A stretch of 40,778 bases of DNA, from NCBI GenBank assembly GCA_036139795.1, contig JAYZYX010000165.1:1-40778 (forward strand), written 5' to 3'. Positions within the stretch are counted from its first letter, which is position 1; the number at the start of each line of letters is the position of its first letter. The notes beneath the pieces are model-generated. The model made no database searches. It worked only from the letters and a program-made list of their open reading frames with translations, and was not told where the DNA came from. The stretch comes from Donghicola sp036139795. GTDB lineage: Bacteria > Pseudomonadota > Alphaproteobacteria > Rhodobacterales > Rhodobacteraceae. Shown here one piece after another: positions 1 through 6,960 of the stretch. A program made the position numbers and the translations under genes.

Positions 1-260
1 CTCATATCGGGGCGCAGGATCATGTCCTTTTCGATAAAGCCCTCTTTACCGGCCGCATCGCTCCAGTCTCCGGTGATGGTCTGGTAGAAGATTGAATCCG
101 GAAGGTAGAACTGGGACTGCTTGGCAAACTTGGAGGCAGGCACAGCCTTGCCACGGGCAATGCCCGGAAGGTCCGAGATAATGCACTCGACCTCATCCAG
201 TTTGCGGTCGTGAAGATAGGCTTTGGCGGGTTCGGGCAGAAGATCTGTCCAGTCGCTCAT
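1..260 (-). CDS. Glutamine synthetase family protein (N-terminal part, cut by window edge)
   Basis: The first 86 residues of a protein starting MSDWTDLLPEP at 260 and running off the left edge. The stretch around residues 26-45 (ECIISDLPGIARGKAVPAS) is typical of the N-terminal beta-grasp domain of gamma-glutamylamine or gamma-glutamylpolyamine ligases of the glutamine synthetase superfamily, which also carry a 'D..G..RGK' segment. The ATG overlaps the TGA of the upstream amidotransferase gene (ATGA), so translation is probably coupled. The next gene but one upstream is also a GS-like ligase with the same motif (AADLNGQARGKRVPT), so this is a paralogue pair. By family, such enzymes join glutamate to an amine using ATP; the substrate cannot be read from this fragment. 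The catalytic C-terminal domain lies outside the window. Confidence 0.85.
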   Translation of the reverse strand, partial: MSDWTDLLPEPAKAYLHDRKLDEVECIISDLPGIARGKAVPASKFAKQSQFYLPDSIFYQTITGDWSDAAGKEGFIEKDMILRPDM

Positions 261-940
261 GCAATTCCTTTTCCGCGCAGGACATCGGCCATCGTCTCTG
301 CCATCTGCGCATTATCATTCTTGTCGCCAAGGTGCGCGGTTGCGGTCGCCAACAGAGGCTCCGGCACAACGCCCTTACCGCGATAGTCTATCAGACCTTT
401 TATAAAGTCCGACTGAAATTCGGGGTGTGGTTGCACGGTAAAGATGTGTTCGCCATATGCAAGTGCAGCATTCTGGCACATATCGTTACTGGCCAGCACG
501 CGGGCGTCTTTGGGCAGTTCGACAACCTGATCCTGATGCCAGGCGTTTAACTCCAGCGTTTTACCGCCAAAGTCGTAGGTTTGCTTGCCGACAACCCAGC
601 CGCCTTTGAATTTCTCGACCCGCCCGCCAAGGGCCTGCGCGATGATCTGGTGACCAAAGCAGATCCCCAGCAAGGGCATCTTGGCCGCGTGGATTTCGCG
701 GATCAGGTTCTCGAGCGGCGGGATCCATTCGAGGTCCTCATAGGCCCCGTGGCGCGAGCCGGTGATAATCCAGCCGTCCGCTTGGTCCAGATTGGCGGGA
801 AAGATGCCATCGACCACGTTGAAGGTTTTGTAGGTGAACTCATCCGTGCCCAGAAGGCGACGGAAAAGAGCGGCATAGTCCGGCGTGACATCCGCCATTT
901 CGGTCGGGGTGTGGCCGGTTTGTAGGATTCCGATAATCAT
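257..940 (-). CDS. Class I glutamine amidotransferase (GATase1 domain protein)
   Basis: A 227-residue single-domain protein. The nucleophile elbow is LLGICFGHQIIAQALGG near residue 93 (Cys in GICFGHQ), and the His-Glu pair is in VQPHPEFQ near residue 170, so the Cys-His-Glu triad is complete. Family knowledge: stand-alone class I amidotransferases hydrolyse glutamine or gamma-glutamyl amides, and PuuD-type members release gamma-aminobutyrate from its gamma-glutamyl conjugate. This one looks more like the GMP-synthase-amidotransferase branch (COG0518) than PuuD. Lying between two GS-like ligases, it may hydrolyse a gamma-glutamyl intermediate or supply ammonia; that is inference. It starts 63 bases after the GS-like gene and its stop overlaps the next start. 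Confidence 0.85.
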   Translation of the reverse strand: MIIGILQTGHTPTEMADVTPDYAALFRRLLGTDEFTYKTFNVVDGIFPANLDQADGWIITGSRHGAYEDLEWIPPLENLIREIHAAKMPLLGICFGHQIIAQALGGRVEKFKGGWVVGKQTYDFGGKTLELNAWHQDQVVELPKDARVLASNDMCQNAALAYGEHIFTVQPHPEFQSDFIKGLIDYRGKGVVPEPLLATATAHLGDKNDNAQMAETMADVLRGKGIA

Positions 941-1003
941 GACATCACCGCAGCAAGCTGTGCTGGTTCATTTGGGGGAAAGAGTGTAGCCGGCGCGCGC
1001 CGC

Positions 1004-2338
1004 CTACACAGTATCCAGATAGATTTCCATCTGCTCTTGGGGAGAGCTTTCGTTCATGTAGAACAGCTCTTGCCGCTTGGTTGTCACCAGATTGCGGATC
1101 AACTCTTCGGGGAAGATCCGTGCGACATGAGGGCTTTTCTCAAAGGCATCGATGGCGGCTTCCCAAGTGTTGGGAACCTGAGGCAAATCCTGATCGTACG
1201 AGCTGCCGCGAATGGGTTCGGGCGGCTCGGCGTGATCTTCGATGCCATTCATGGCGGCACCCAGAATCGCGGCGATCAGCAAATAGGGGTTCACGTCCCC
1301 GCCAGCCACGCGGTGTTCCACACGGCGGGCGCGGAAATCGCCCGATGGGATGCGCAGCGCGGCGGTGCGGTTCTCATAGCCCCAGCAGATGCTGGTGGGG
1401 GCGTGGTTGCCCGGCACCATGCGGTCATAGCTGTTCGCATGAGGCGCGAAGATCAGCGTGCAATCGGCCATCGCTTGCAAACAGCCCGCCACAGCATGGC
1501 GCATGAAGGCGCTGCCCTGCGGTGTGCCATCATCGAAGATGTTCTGGCCGTTCTTGTCGATCACACTGAAATGGGCGTGCATGCCGCTGCCCGAGTAATC
1601 CTCGTAGGGTTTGGCCATGAAGCTGGCGGCAAAGCCGTAGCGACGGGCCAGACCTTTGACCAGCATCTTGAACAGCCACGCATCATCGGCGGCGCGCAGG
1701 GCGTCGTCGCTGTGCATGAGGTTGATCTCGAACTGGCCCAGACCTGCTTCGGAGATCGCGGTATCGGCGGGAATGTCCATCTCTTCACAGGCGTCATAAA
1801 GATCGGTGAAGAATTGGTCCCACTGGTCCAGCGCGCGGATCGAGAGGATCTCGGCGGCCTTACGGCGCTTGCCCGAACGGGGGCTGACCGGCACCTGTAG
1901 GGTACGGCCCGAATCGTCGATCAGGTAGAATTCCAGTTCAGGCGCCACGACAGGGCGCAGGCCTTTTTCCTCATAGCGGTCCAGCACGCGGCGCAGGGCC
2001 TGACGGGGATCGCCATCAAAGGGGCGGCCGTCTTCATGGAACATCCACAAGGGTAACAGCGCGGTCGGAGCCTCAAGCCACGGCATTGGCATAAAGCCCC
2101 GCTCGGTGGGTTTCAGCACACCGTCACGGTCGCCGCTTTCGAATACCAAGGGGCTGTCGTCGATGTCCTCGCCCCAGATATCAAGATTCATCACCGACAT
2201 TGGAAAACGGGTACCGTTTTCGACCACTTTGTCGGCAAAACGGGTCGGAACCCGTTTACCTCTGGCCTGACCGTTCAGGTCGGCCGCGGCCACACGAATC
2301 GTGCGCACCGTCGGGTGCTTGCGTAGCCAGTTCTTCAT
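1004..2338 (-). CDS. Glutamine synthetase family protein (probable gamma-glutamyl amine or polyamine ligase)
   Basis: 444 residues from the ATG at 2338; a GTG directly in front (2341) is an alternative. ACAGGTGA upstream gives a weak ribosome binding site. GS superfamily marks are present: the N-terminal domain with LNGQARGKRVPT near residue 22, the metal-binding APELEFYL near 122, EAGLGQFEINL near 188, the ATP-site loop SGSGMHAHFSV near 249, a NHAPTSICWGYENRTAALRIP-like glutamate-binding region and RRVEHRVAGGDVNPYL toward the C-terminus. The length fits GS-like ligases such as PuuA/GlnA3. By family, the enzyme activates glutamate with ATP and joins it to an amine. It follows the ABC transporter genes on the same strand, so the substrate may be what the transporter imports. 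The palindromic sequence CGGCGCGCGCCG (991-1002) lies just behind the stop. Confidence 0.88.
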   Translation of the reverse strand: MKNWLRKHPTVRTIRVAAADLNGQARGKRVPTRFADKVVENGTRFPMSVMNLDIWGEDIDDSPLVFESGDRDGVLKPTERGFMPMPWLEAPTALLPLWMFHEDGRPFDGDPRQALRRVLDRYEEKGLRPVVAPELEFYLIDDSGRTLQVPVSPRSGKRRKAAEILSIRALDQWDQFFTDLYDACEEMDIPADTAISEAGLGQFEINLMHSDDALRAADDAWLFKMLVKGLARRYGFAASFMAKPYEDYSGSGMHAHFSVIDKNGQNIFDDGTPQGSAFMRHAVAGCLQAMADCTLIFAPHANSYDRMVPGNHAPTSICWGYENRTAALRIPSGDFRARRVEHRVAGGDVNPYLLIAAILGAAMNGIEDHAEPPEPIRGSSYDQDLPQVPNTWEAAIDAFEKSPHVARIFPEELIRNLVTTKRQELFYMNESSPQEQMEIYLDTV

Positions 2339-2352
2339 CACTCACCTGTCCC

Positions 2353-2384
2353 GACCGGTTCGTCCGGTCTAATTTGATCAAATT
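2353..2384 (-). promoter_or_regulatory. Candidate operator: perfect 14-bp palindrome plus 6-bp inverted repeat ahead of the GS-like gene
   Basis: AATTTGATCAAATT (2371-2384) is a perfect palindrome. Directly beside it GACCGG-TTCGT-CCGGTC (2353-2369) is a second inverted repeat. Both sit in the 85-base space between the permease stop and the GS-like start. The first resembles a dimeric regulator site; the second could be an operator or a small leader hairpin. Which regulator binds cannot be told. Confidence 0.4.
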
Positions 2385-2423
2385 TATGATGGCGCGACGG
2401 CGATATTAAAGCAAGAGAGATTC

Positions 2424-3230
2424 TTAACGGATCAGTCGCGGCCGCAACTTGATCCTTGTCCGCTGGTTCGACGGCAGATGTCTATTCAAACGTTTGTTAA
2501 TCAGGCCGAAAACACCGATCACGATCAGGGTCAGCAGGATGAAGTACATCGCCAGGATCGGATAGGGGATAAACGGGTTGAACGTTTTGTCCGCGAAATA
2601 GTTCGCGTAATACAGCGCGTCGCCCTTTTGTTTGAACGCCGGAAAGCCGCTGAAGTAGACCAGGGTTGTGGCGTGGAATAGAAAGATCGCCTCATTCGTG
2701 TAGGCGGGCCACGCAAGTCGCAGCATGGTGGGCCAGACAATCCGGCGGAAACGGGGCAAGCCGGTCATGCCATAGGCATCTGCGGCCTCGGTATCGCCTT
2801 TGGGAATCGATTGCAGCGCGCCGTAGAAAATCTCGCCGCTGTAGGCTGCCGTGTTCAGGAATAGCACCACCAGCGCCCCCAGCCATGCGGAGGTCAGCGG
2901 GTTGAAGAACGGGCTGACGCCTTTCAGCTGCAAGAACAGGAAGTAGGCGAAGAAGAACTGGATGAAGAGGGGCGATCCGCGGAAGACAAAGATCACCCAC
3001 TCGGCGGGCTTGCGGGCCCAGACATGGCGGCTGCCTTTGCCCACGCCCAAAAGGACGGCCAGAAAGAAGCCGCTGACCAGCGCCAGCAGGCCGAAGTAGA
3101 TGTTGTGGATCATCCCCGAGCCGATCAGCGTGAACTGCTGGCACAGGGTAAAGTCGGTTTTGGGCAGCAGACGCTCGCCCATACCAAGCGAGCGCAGGCC
3201 GTAGTCCGCGATGGTCTGAAGACAGCTCAT
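2424..3230 (-). CDS. Amino-acid ABC transporter permease (HisM/ArtM type), second permease
   Basis: 268 residues with several hydrophobic spans, the first near residues 40-62 (NIYFGLLALVSGFFLAVLLG). The cytoplasmic EAA loop that contacts the ATPase is visible as EAADAYGMTGLPRFRRIVWP around residue 155. This is one half of the membrane channel of a polar-amino-acid uptake system (HisM/HisQ family). The gene starts inside the end of the preceding permease (ATGA at 3227-3230), so the two halves are translationally coupled, as expected for a heterodimeric channel. The tail is unusually basic (NKRLNRHLPSNQRTRIKLRPRLIR). The substrate is probably a basic or polar amino acid or derivative; the sequence alone does not settle it. 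Confidence 0.9.
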   Translation of the reverse strand: MSCLQTIADYGLRSLGMGERLLPKTDFTLCQQFTLIGSGMIHNIYFGLLALVSGFFLAVLLGVGKGSRHVWARKPAEWVIFVFRGSPLFIQFFFAYFLFLQLKGVSPFFNPLTSAWLGALVVLFLNTAAYSGEIFYGALQSIPKGDTEAADAYGMTGLPRFRRIVWPTMLRLAWPAYTNEAIFLFHATTLVYFSGFPAFKQKGDALYYANYFADKTFNPFIPYPILAMYFILLTLIVIGVFGLINKRLNRHLPSNQRTRIKLRPRLIR

Positions 3231-4036
3231 GCGTTCGCCTCCTTACGCTGTGCTTCGCCGCCAGCGGTGGCTTGCCCGAAGGTCAGACGCTGCATGATGC
3301 GGTCCAGTACGATTTCAGAGACGCGGGTGAAGCAAAGGTAGAACACCAGAAGCGCAAAGAAGTACCACATGCGCCAATCCCCGTGGGGGTAATCGGTGAA
3401 GCGTGCGGTTTTCGAGCCGCCAAGTTCGCGCGCCCAATAGACGATATCCTCGACCCCGAGCAGGAACAGCAGGGGGGTGGCCTTGATCAGCACCATCCAC
3501 AGGTTGCCCAAGCCGGGCAGGGCATAGACCCACATCTGCGGCACAAGGATGCGCCAGAAGGTCTGGCGGGGCGTCATGCCATAGGCCTCGGCGGTTTCAA
3601 GCTGCGCACGGGGCACAGCCCGCATGGCGCCGAACAGCACGTTCGCGGCAAAGGCGCCGAAGACGATCGCGAAGGTCACCACAGCAAGAACAAAGCCATA
3701 GACCTCATGGATCCATTGTGGGGCCGAGCCGAGGGGCATCTTGGCCTGTGCGCAGACCACAAAGTCATTGCCCTGCCGGATGGGCTGGTCCCAGTCCGGA
3801 CACAGAGCCTGATGGCGTAGCCACTCGATGCCCTGATCAAGGGCGATGACGAAGAAGAGGAAAAAGGCAATATCAGGCACACCCCGCACGATGGCGATGT
3901 AGCCTTTGCCAAGCAGGCTGACCGGCAGCACCCGGGAGCGCGCGGCCGAGGCCCCTGCGAACCCGAAGAACAACGCCGTCGGGGCCGTGATTGCCAAAAG
4001 CAAAAGCACGGTCAGGAAAGACAGGTAAAAGCCCAT
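3227..4036 (-). CDS. Amino-acid ABC transporter permease, first permease (true start possibly ATT at 4114)
   Basis: 269 residues from the first ATG (4036). The EAA loop EAYGMTPRQTFWRILVPQ near residue 150 marks a HisM/HisQ-type permease. It has about five membrane spans and an exported loop with paired cysteines (CPDWDQ and VVCAQ). The ATG at 4036 has no good ribosome binding site. The frame stays open upstream and reads FSFCTDPDTLGQ then FQWLACYLTTGKH directly into the first Met, which looks like real N-terminal protein. The codon at the head of that stretch is ATT (4112-4114), preceded by AGAGG (4121-4125) at a six-base spacing. I list the conservative start; 26 further residues are likely. 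The gene follows the binding-protein gene and overlaps the second permease by four bases. Confidence 0.88.
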   Translation of the reverse strand: MGFYLSFLTVLLLLAITAPTALFFGFAGASAARSRVLPVSLLGKGYIAIVRGVPDIAFFLFFVIALDQGIEWLRHQALCPDWDQPIRQGNDFVVCAQAKMPLGSAPQWIHEVYGFVLAVVTFAIVFGAFAANVLFGAMRAVPRAQLETAEAYGMTPRQTFWRILVPQMWVYALPGLGNLWMVLIKATPLLFLLGVEDIVYWARELGGSKTARFTDYPHGDWRMWYFFALLVFYLCFTRVSEIVLDRIMQRLTFGQATAGGEAQRKEANA

Positions 4037-4143
4037 GTGTTTGCCGGTTGTCAGATAACAGGCAAGCCACTGGAATTGGCCAAGTGTGTCTGGGTCGGTG
4101 CAGAAACTGAAAATGACGGGCCTCTTGTCGAGGTCTGGATATA

Positions 4144-4163
4144 GGTATTTTTGCCAAGATGAA
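4144..4163 (-). repeat. Partial copy of the recurrent TTCATCTTGG...AAATACC intergenic element
   Basis: Read on the minus strand this is TTCATCTTGGCAAAAATACC, matching 19 of 20 positions in the copy at 25232 and 19 of 20 in the copy at 29747. It lies behind the stop of the binding-protein gene and its hairpin, before the first permease. The C/G-rich tail of the other two copies is missing. Confidence 0.7.
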
Positions 4164-4164
4164 A

Positions 4165-4185
4165 GGAGGGGCGCAGTGCCCCTCC
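4165..4185 (-). terminator. Hairpin behind the binding-protein gene (attenuator or mRNA-stabilising stem)
   Basis: GGAGGGGC and GCCCCTCC (4165-4172 and 4178-4185) form a perfect 8-bp stem with a five-base loop, 13 bases after the stop of the solute-binding-protein gene. On the minus strand it is followed by TTTCATCTT, a weak T-run. In such operons a stem here commonly lets the binding protein be made in excess over the permeases; that role is inferred. Confidence 0.55.
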
Positions 4186-4198
4186 GATCACGTGGTGC

Positions 4199-4924
4199 TT
4201 AGAAGGTTGCCGAGCCGGGCAGCCATTTGGTGATCAGCGCGTTCAGCGAGCCGTCGGCCTTCATGGACTGGATGGCTGCGGTGAACTTGTCTTTCAACTC
4301 GGTGTCCGATTCGCGGATGCCAAGGCCGATGCCGCCACCCAGAAGCACGTCTTCGCCAACGAGCGAGACATCGTCGTTTTCTTCGGCGATGGGCTCGAGG
4401 TAGGCTTTGTCGGCCAGAACTGCGTCGGCTTCGCCGTTGCGGACAGCGGCGACGGTTTCATCGGGGGTTGCGAATTCCACGAGGGTCGCGCCGCCTGCTG
4501 CCACGTGGGCGGCCTGAATGGTGCCGGCCTGCGCTGCGATTACGCCGCCTGCGAAGTCCACGTCAGCGCCGTCGAGGGCCAGATAGGCGGACGGATCGGG
4601 CTGGGTGTAGTTTTCCGAGAAATCGATGACCTGATCACGCTCTTCGGTGATCGACATGCCTGCGATGATCGCATCGTAGTTGCCCGACACCAGGTTCGGA
4701 ATGATCGAGTCCCATTCGTTGGTGACCCAGGTGCAGGTCAGTTCGGCGCGTTTGCACAGCTCGTCACCCAGTTCACGCTCGAAACCGTCCACTTCGCCTT
4801 TGTCGTTCAGGAAGTTGTACGGAGGGTAAGCGCCTTCGGTGCCGAGGCGGACAACGTCACCCGCAGCGAAGGCTGCGGTGGCGGTCATCGCAAGGATCGC
4901 GCCGGTCGCCAGAAGTTTTTTCAT
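4199..4924 (-). CDS. Periplasmic solute-binding protein of the amino-acid ABC transporter (family 3)
   Basis: 241 residues with a clear signal peptide (MKKLLATGAILAMTATAAFA, cleavage near residue 20). The mature start VVRLGTEGAYPPYNFLNDKG and the segment GNYDAIIAGMSITEERDQVIDFSENY (near 78-103) are family 3 hallmarks shared with lysine/arginine/ornithine, histidine and octopine binding proteins. A cysteine pair (LCKRAELTC, near 57-65) fits the disulfide of the ArgT/HisJ branch. It binds ligand in the periplasm and delivers it to the permease pair. A strong GGGGAG ribosome binding site precedes the ATG, consistent with high expression. The ligand is probably a cationic or polar amino acid or a derivative. 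Confidence 0.92.
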   Translation of the reverse strand: MKKLLATGAILAMTATAAFAAGDVVRLGTEGAYPPYNFLNDKGEVDGFERELGDELCKRAELTCTWVTNEWDSIIPNLVSGNYDAIIAGMSITEERDQVIDFSENYTQPDPSAYLALDGADVDFAGGVIAAQAGTIQAAHVAAGGATLVEFATPDETVAAVRNGEADAVLADKAYLEPIAEENDDVSLVGEDVLLGGGIGLGIRESDTELKDKFTAAIQSMKADGSLNALITKWLPGSATF

Positions 4925-4944
4925 TGTAGTCTCCCCATGCTTGG

Positions 4945-5721
4945 TTATGCGGCGGCCGAATGGCTGAGAAACTGCTTCAGCCGCTCTGATTGAGGGTTCC
5001 CGAAGAGATCATCGGGAGCGCCCTGTTCTTCGATCAGGCCTTGATGCAGGAAGACAACGTGGTCCGAGACATCATGGGCCATCTTCATATCATGTGTGAC
5101 GATCAGCATCGTGCGGCCCTCATCTGCGAGGGCCTTGATCACGCGTACCACCTCTTGTTCCAGTTCCGGATCAAGGGCGGAGGTGGGTTCGTCGAAAAGC
5201 AGTGCTTCGGGTTCCATGCACAGGGCGCGGGCGATGGCGGCGCGCTGTTGTTGGCCTCCGGAAAGCTGTGCTGGGTAGGCATCGCATTTGTCGCCGATGC
5301 CTACTTTGGTCAGGTACATGCGGGCCTTTTCCTCGACCTCGTCGCGGTCGCGGCCAAGGACGGTGATCGGGGCCTCCATCACGTTGTCCAGAATGGTCAT
5401 ATGGGCCCAGAGGTTGAACTGCTGGAAGACCATCGACAGGTTCGTGCGGATGCGGATCAGCTGCTTGTGGTCGGCAGGGCGGCGGGCAAGGCCCTTGCCC
5501 TTCCATTTCACCGGCTCGCCTTTGAACAGGATCTCCCCTTGCTGGCTGTCTTCCAGCAGGTTGGCGCAGCGCAGCAGCGTCGATTTGCCAGAGCCGGACG
5601 ATCCGATCAGCGAGATGACGTGACCTTTGTTTGCAGTAATGTCGACGCCCTTGAGAACCTCAAGCTGACCGTACTGTTTGTGAAGGTTGCGAATCTGGAT
5701 GACTGGGGTTTCGTCAGGCAC
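4945..5721 (-). CDS. ABC transporter ATP-binding protein, polar amino-acid type (HisP/GlnQ family)
   Basis: 258 residues. Walker A is GSSGSGKST at 40-48, the Q-loop Gln is near 100 (MVFQQFNLW), the signature LSGGQQQR is at 153-160, Walker B with catalytic Glu is EALLFDEPTSALD at 172-184, and the switch His is in IVTHD at 207-211. All motifs are intact. It powers import through the two permeases encoded downstream. The start is GTG (5719-5721) with only a weak GGTGA upstream; I see no in-frame ATG nearby. It is the first gene of the unit: ATPase, binding protein, permease, permease, then the GS-like genes. The insertion VKWKGKGLARRPADHKQ near 71-87 resembles the HisP/OccP subgroup. Confidence 0.92.
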   Translation of the reverse strand: MPDETPVIQIRNLHKQYGQLEVLKGVDITANKGHVISLIGSSGSGKSTLLRCANLLEDSQQGEILFKGEPVKWKGKGLARRPADHKQLIRIRTNLSMVFQQFNLWAHMTILDNVMEAPITVLGRDRDEVEEKARMYLTKVGIGDKCDAYPAQLSGGQQQRAAIARALCMEPEALLFDEPTSALDPELEQEVVRVIKALADEGRTMLIVTHDMKMAHDVSDHVVFLHQGLIEEQGAPDDLFGNPQSERLKQFLSHSAAA

Positions 5722-5869
5722 GGATCACCGGTTTGTTGTTTTTATTTCGGTTGCTGGAAACTACGCCTTAACTTTCCGGAAAATGCAACGTCTGGTCAAA
5801 AATTCCTTGGGGGAAGTTTTCCCTTTTGAGCAAAAGCGGCGCTTTAGGCGGCGGTCGCGACACGCCTTA
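5722..5869 (-). promoter_or_regulatory. Leader of the ABC transporter operon with two short inverted repeats
   Basis: 148 bases between the TerB-like gene and the ATPase gene, more AT-rich than the surroundings. On the minus strand it holds GGGAA-AAC-TTCCC, then TTTTTGACC and the palindrome TTTCCGGAAA. TTGACC could be a -35 element, but I cannot place a convincing -10. The promoter is expected here by position only. Confidence 0.3.
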
Positions 5870-6310
5870 TTATATGGCCTGTTCAATCCTTTGGCGGGCA
5901 AGGGCGCTGTCCATGTCGGAGATTCCCAGAAAGCGGGTGACCGTACGTAATAGCGCGTCTTCGGCATCGTCCCGTTGGCCGTCTGCCAGAGCCAGTTCCC
6001 ATAGAGATTCGATCACGGCCAGACGCTGCTCATAGGGGACAGCGGTCTTGATGGCGTTGGTGAATTTGACGGTGTCGGGGGCTTCGGCCTCTAGCGTTTC
6101 GGCGTCAGAGCGCAGACGGGCGGCCTCAAACGGAGACAAGCCGTAGCGGCGGGCGGTGATACGGTCGATACGGTCGATTTCGGCCTGCGCGTAGTCTTCA
6201 TCAGCGCGGGCGATGCGGACCAGCAAGGCAGTCAGGGCCAGTCGGGCGTCATCACCCGAAAGCGGATCGGTGGCGGGGGCCGTCAAACGGCGCAGTAAAT
6301 CAGCAAACAT
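5870..6310 (-). CDS. TerB-like protein (second of a tandem pair)
   Basis: 146 residues, all-helical by appearance, with no signal peptide. The repeated pattern ALTALLVRIARADEDYAQAEIDRIDRI (near 25-50) and RLAVIESLWELALADGQRDDAEDALLRTVTRFLGI (near 96-130) is the duplicated acidic helix-loop signature of the TerB / DjlA-N family, in which the Asp/Glu residues bind metal. The function is unknown; TerB was named from tellurite-resistance clusters, but stand-alone homologues are widespread in alphaproteobacteria. AAGG lies eight bases before the ATG. It follows the paralogous gene at 6359-6805 with a 48-base gap, so the two are probably co-transcribed. Confidence 0.8.
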   Translation of the reverse strand: MFADLLRRLTAPATDPLSGDDARLALTALLVRIARADEDYAQAEIDRIDRITARRYGLSPFEAARLRSDAETLEAEAPDTVKFTNAIKTAVPYEQRLAVIESLWELALADGQRDDAEDALLRTVTRFLGISDMDSALARQRIEQAI

Positions 6311-6358
6311 ATCGGGACCTTATTGCGGCGCATTGGCAGCGCCAAGACCTGACATGTC

Positions 6359-6805
6359 TTAGTTGTTCATCATCGCGTGTTCGCGGGCGACCTGCATGTC
6401 TGCGCCCGGCATGCCAAGATGGATCGAGGCCAGTTGTACCAGTTGAACCTTATTGGCGCGTTGCTTGCCATCGACCAGAGCAACAGCCCAGAGCGCCTCT
6501 AGAATCTCTAGGCGATCTTCGTCGGGCAGGGCGTCGCGAATGACTTCGACCAGATCCGAGGTTTCCGCCTGCGTGGCTTCCAGACGCTCGGCGCGGGCGC
6601 GCAGTTTCATGGCCTGTACGATCGGCAGACCGAAGCGGCGCACCAGTTGATGGTCGATCATGCGGATCTCTTCGTAGGCGTAGCGGTTGTCCACTTTGGC
6701 GGCGCGGACCAGCAGCGCGGCCAGCGCTGTGGGGGCGTCGATGATGATGGGGGGCACTGCCTGAGGGGCAGAATTTGTGAATAGGGATTTGAGGTTGTCG
6801 AACAT
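6359..6805 (-). CDS. TerB-like protein (first of a tandem pair)
   Basis: 148 residues from the ATG at 6805, chosen because MFDNLKSLF aligns with the paralogue's MFADLLRRL and CGGAG lies upstream; a longer frame to 6916 would run through the pyrG terminator. The TerB-type signature is ALAALLVRAAKVDNRYAYEEIRMIDHQL and RLEILEALWAVALVDGKQRANKVQLVQLASIHLGM. The domain layout matches the next gene, so this is a duplication. One acidic position differs (KVDNRYAYEE versus RADEDYAQAE), so metal binding may not be equal. The role is unknown; the protein is presumably cytoplasmic. Confidence 0.8.
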   Translation of the reverse strand: MFDNLKSLFTNSAPQAVPPIIIDAPTALAALLVRAAKVDNRYAYEEIRMIDHQLVRRFGLPIVQAMKLRARAERLEATQAETSDLVEVIRDALPDEDRLEILEALWAVALVDGKQRANKVQLVQLASIHLGMPGADMQVAREHAMMNN

Positions 6806-6908
6806 AGGGCTGCTCCGTGGCGCTTGAGTCCATTCTAAAGAGTCAAACGCAAAAGCTGCGCCAAAGTTTCGTGATTGCCCAAATATGTGAAGCAACTGCA
6901 ACAAACAG

Positions 6909-6933
6909 AAAGGCACCCGTGATGGGTGCCTTT
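6909..6933 (-). terminator. Terminator hairpin behind pyrG
   Basis: AAAGGCACCC (6909-6918) and GGGTGCCTTT (6924-6933) form a perfect 10-bp stem with a five-base loop, 27 bases after the pyrG stop. On the minus strand TTTCTGTTTG follows. It separates pyrG from the TerB-like pair. Confidence 0.8.
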
Positions 6934-6960
6934 CAGGATTTTTACCGATGTCAGGGGCGC

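Noticed and set aside
991..1002. CGGCGCGCGCCG behind the GS-like gene as an intrinsic terminator
   Set aside because: The self-complementary GC run has no loop of its own and no T-run follows on the minus strand (CTACACTCTTTCCC), so support is weak.
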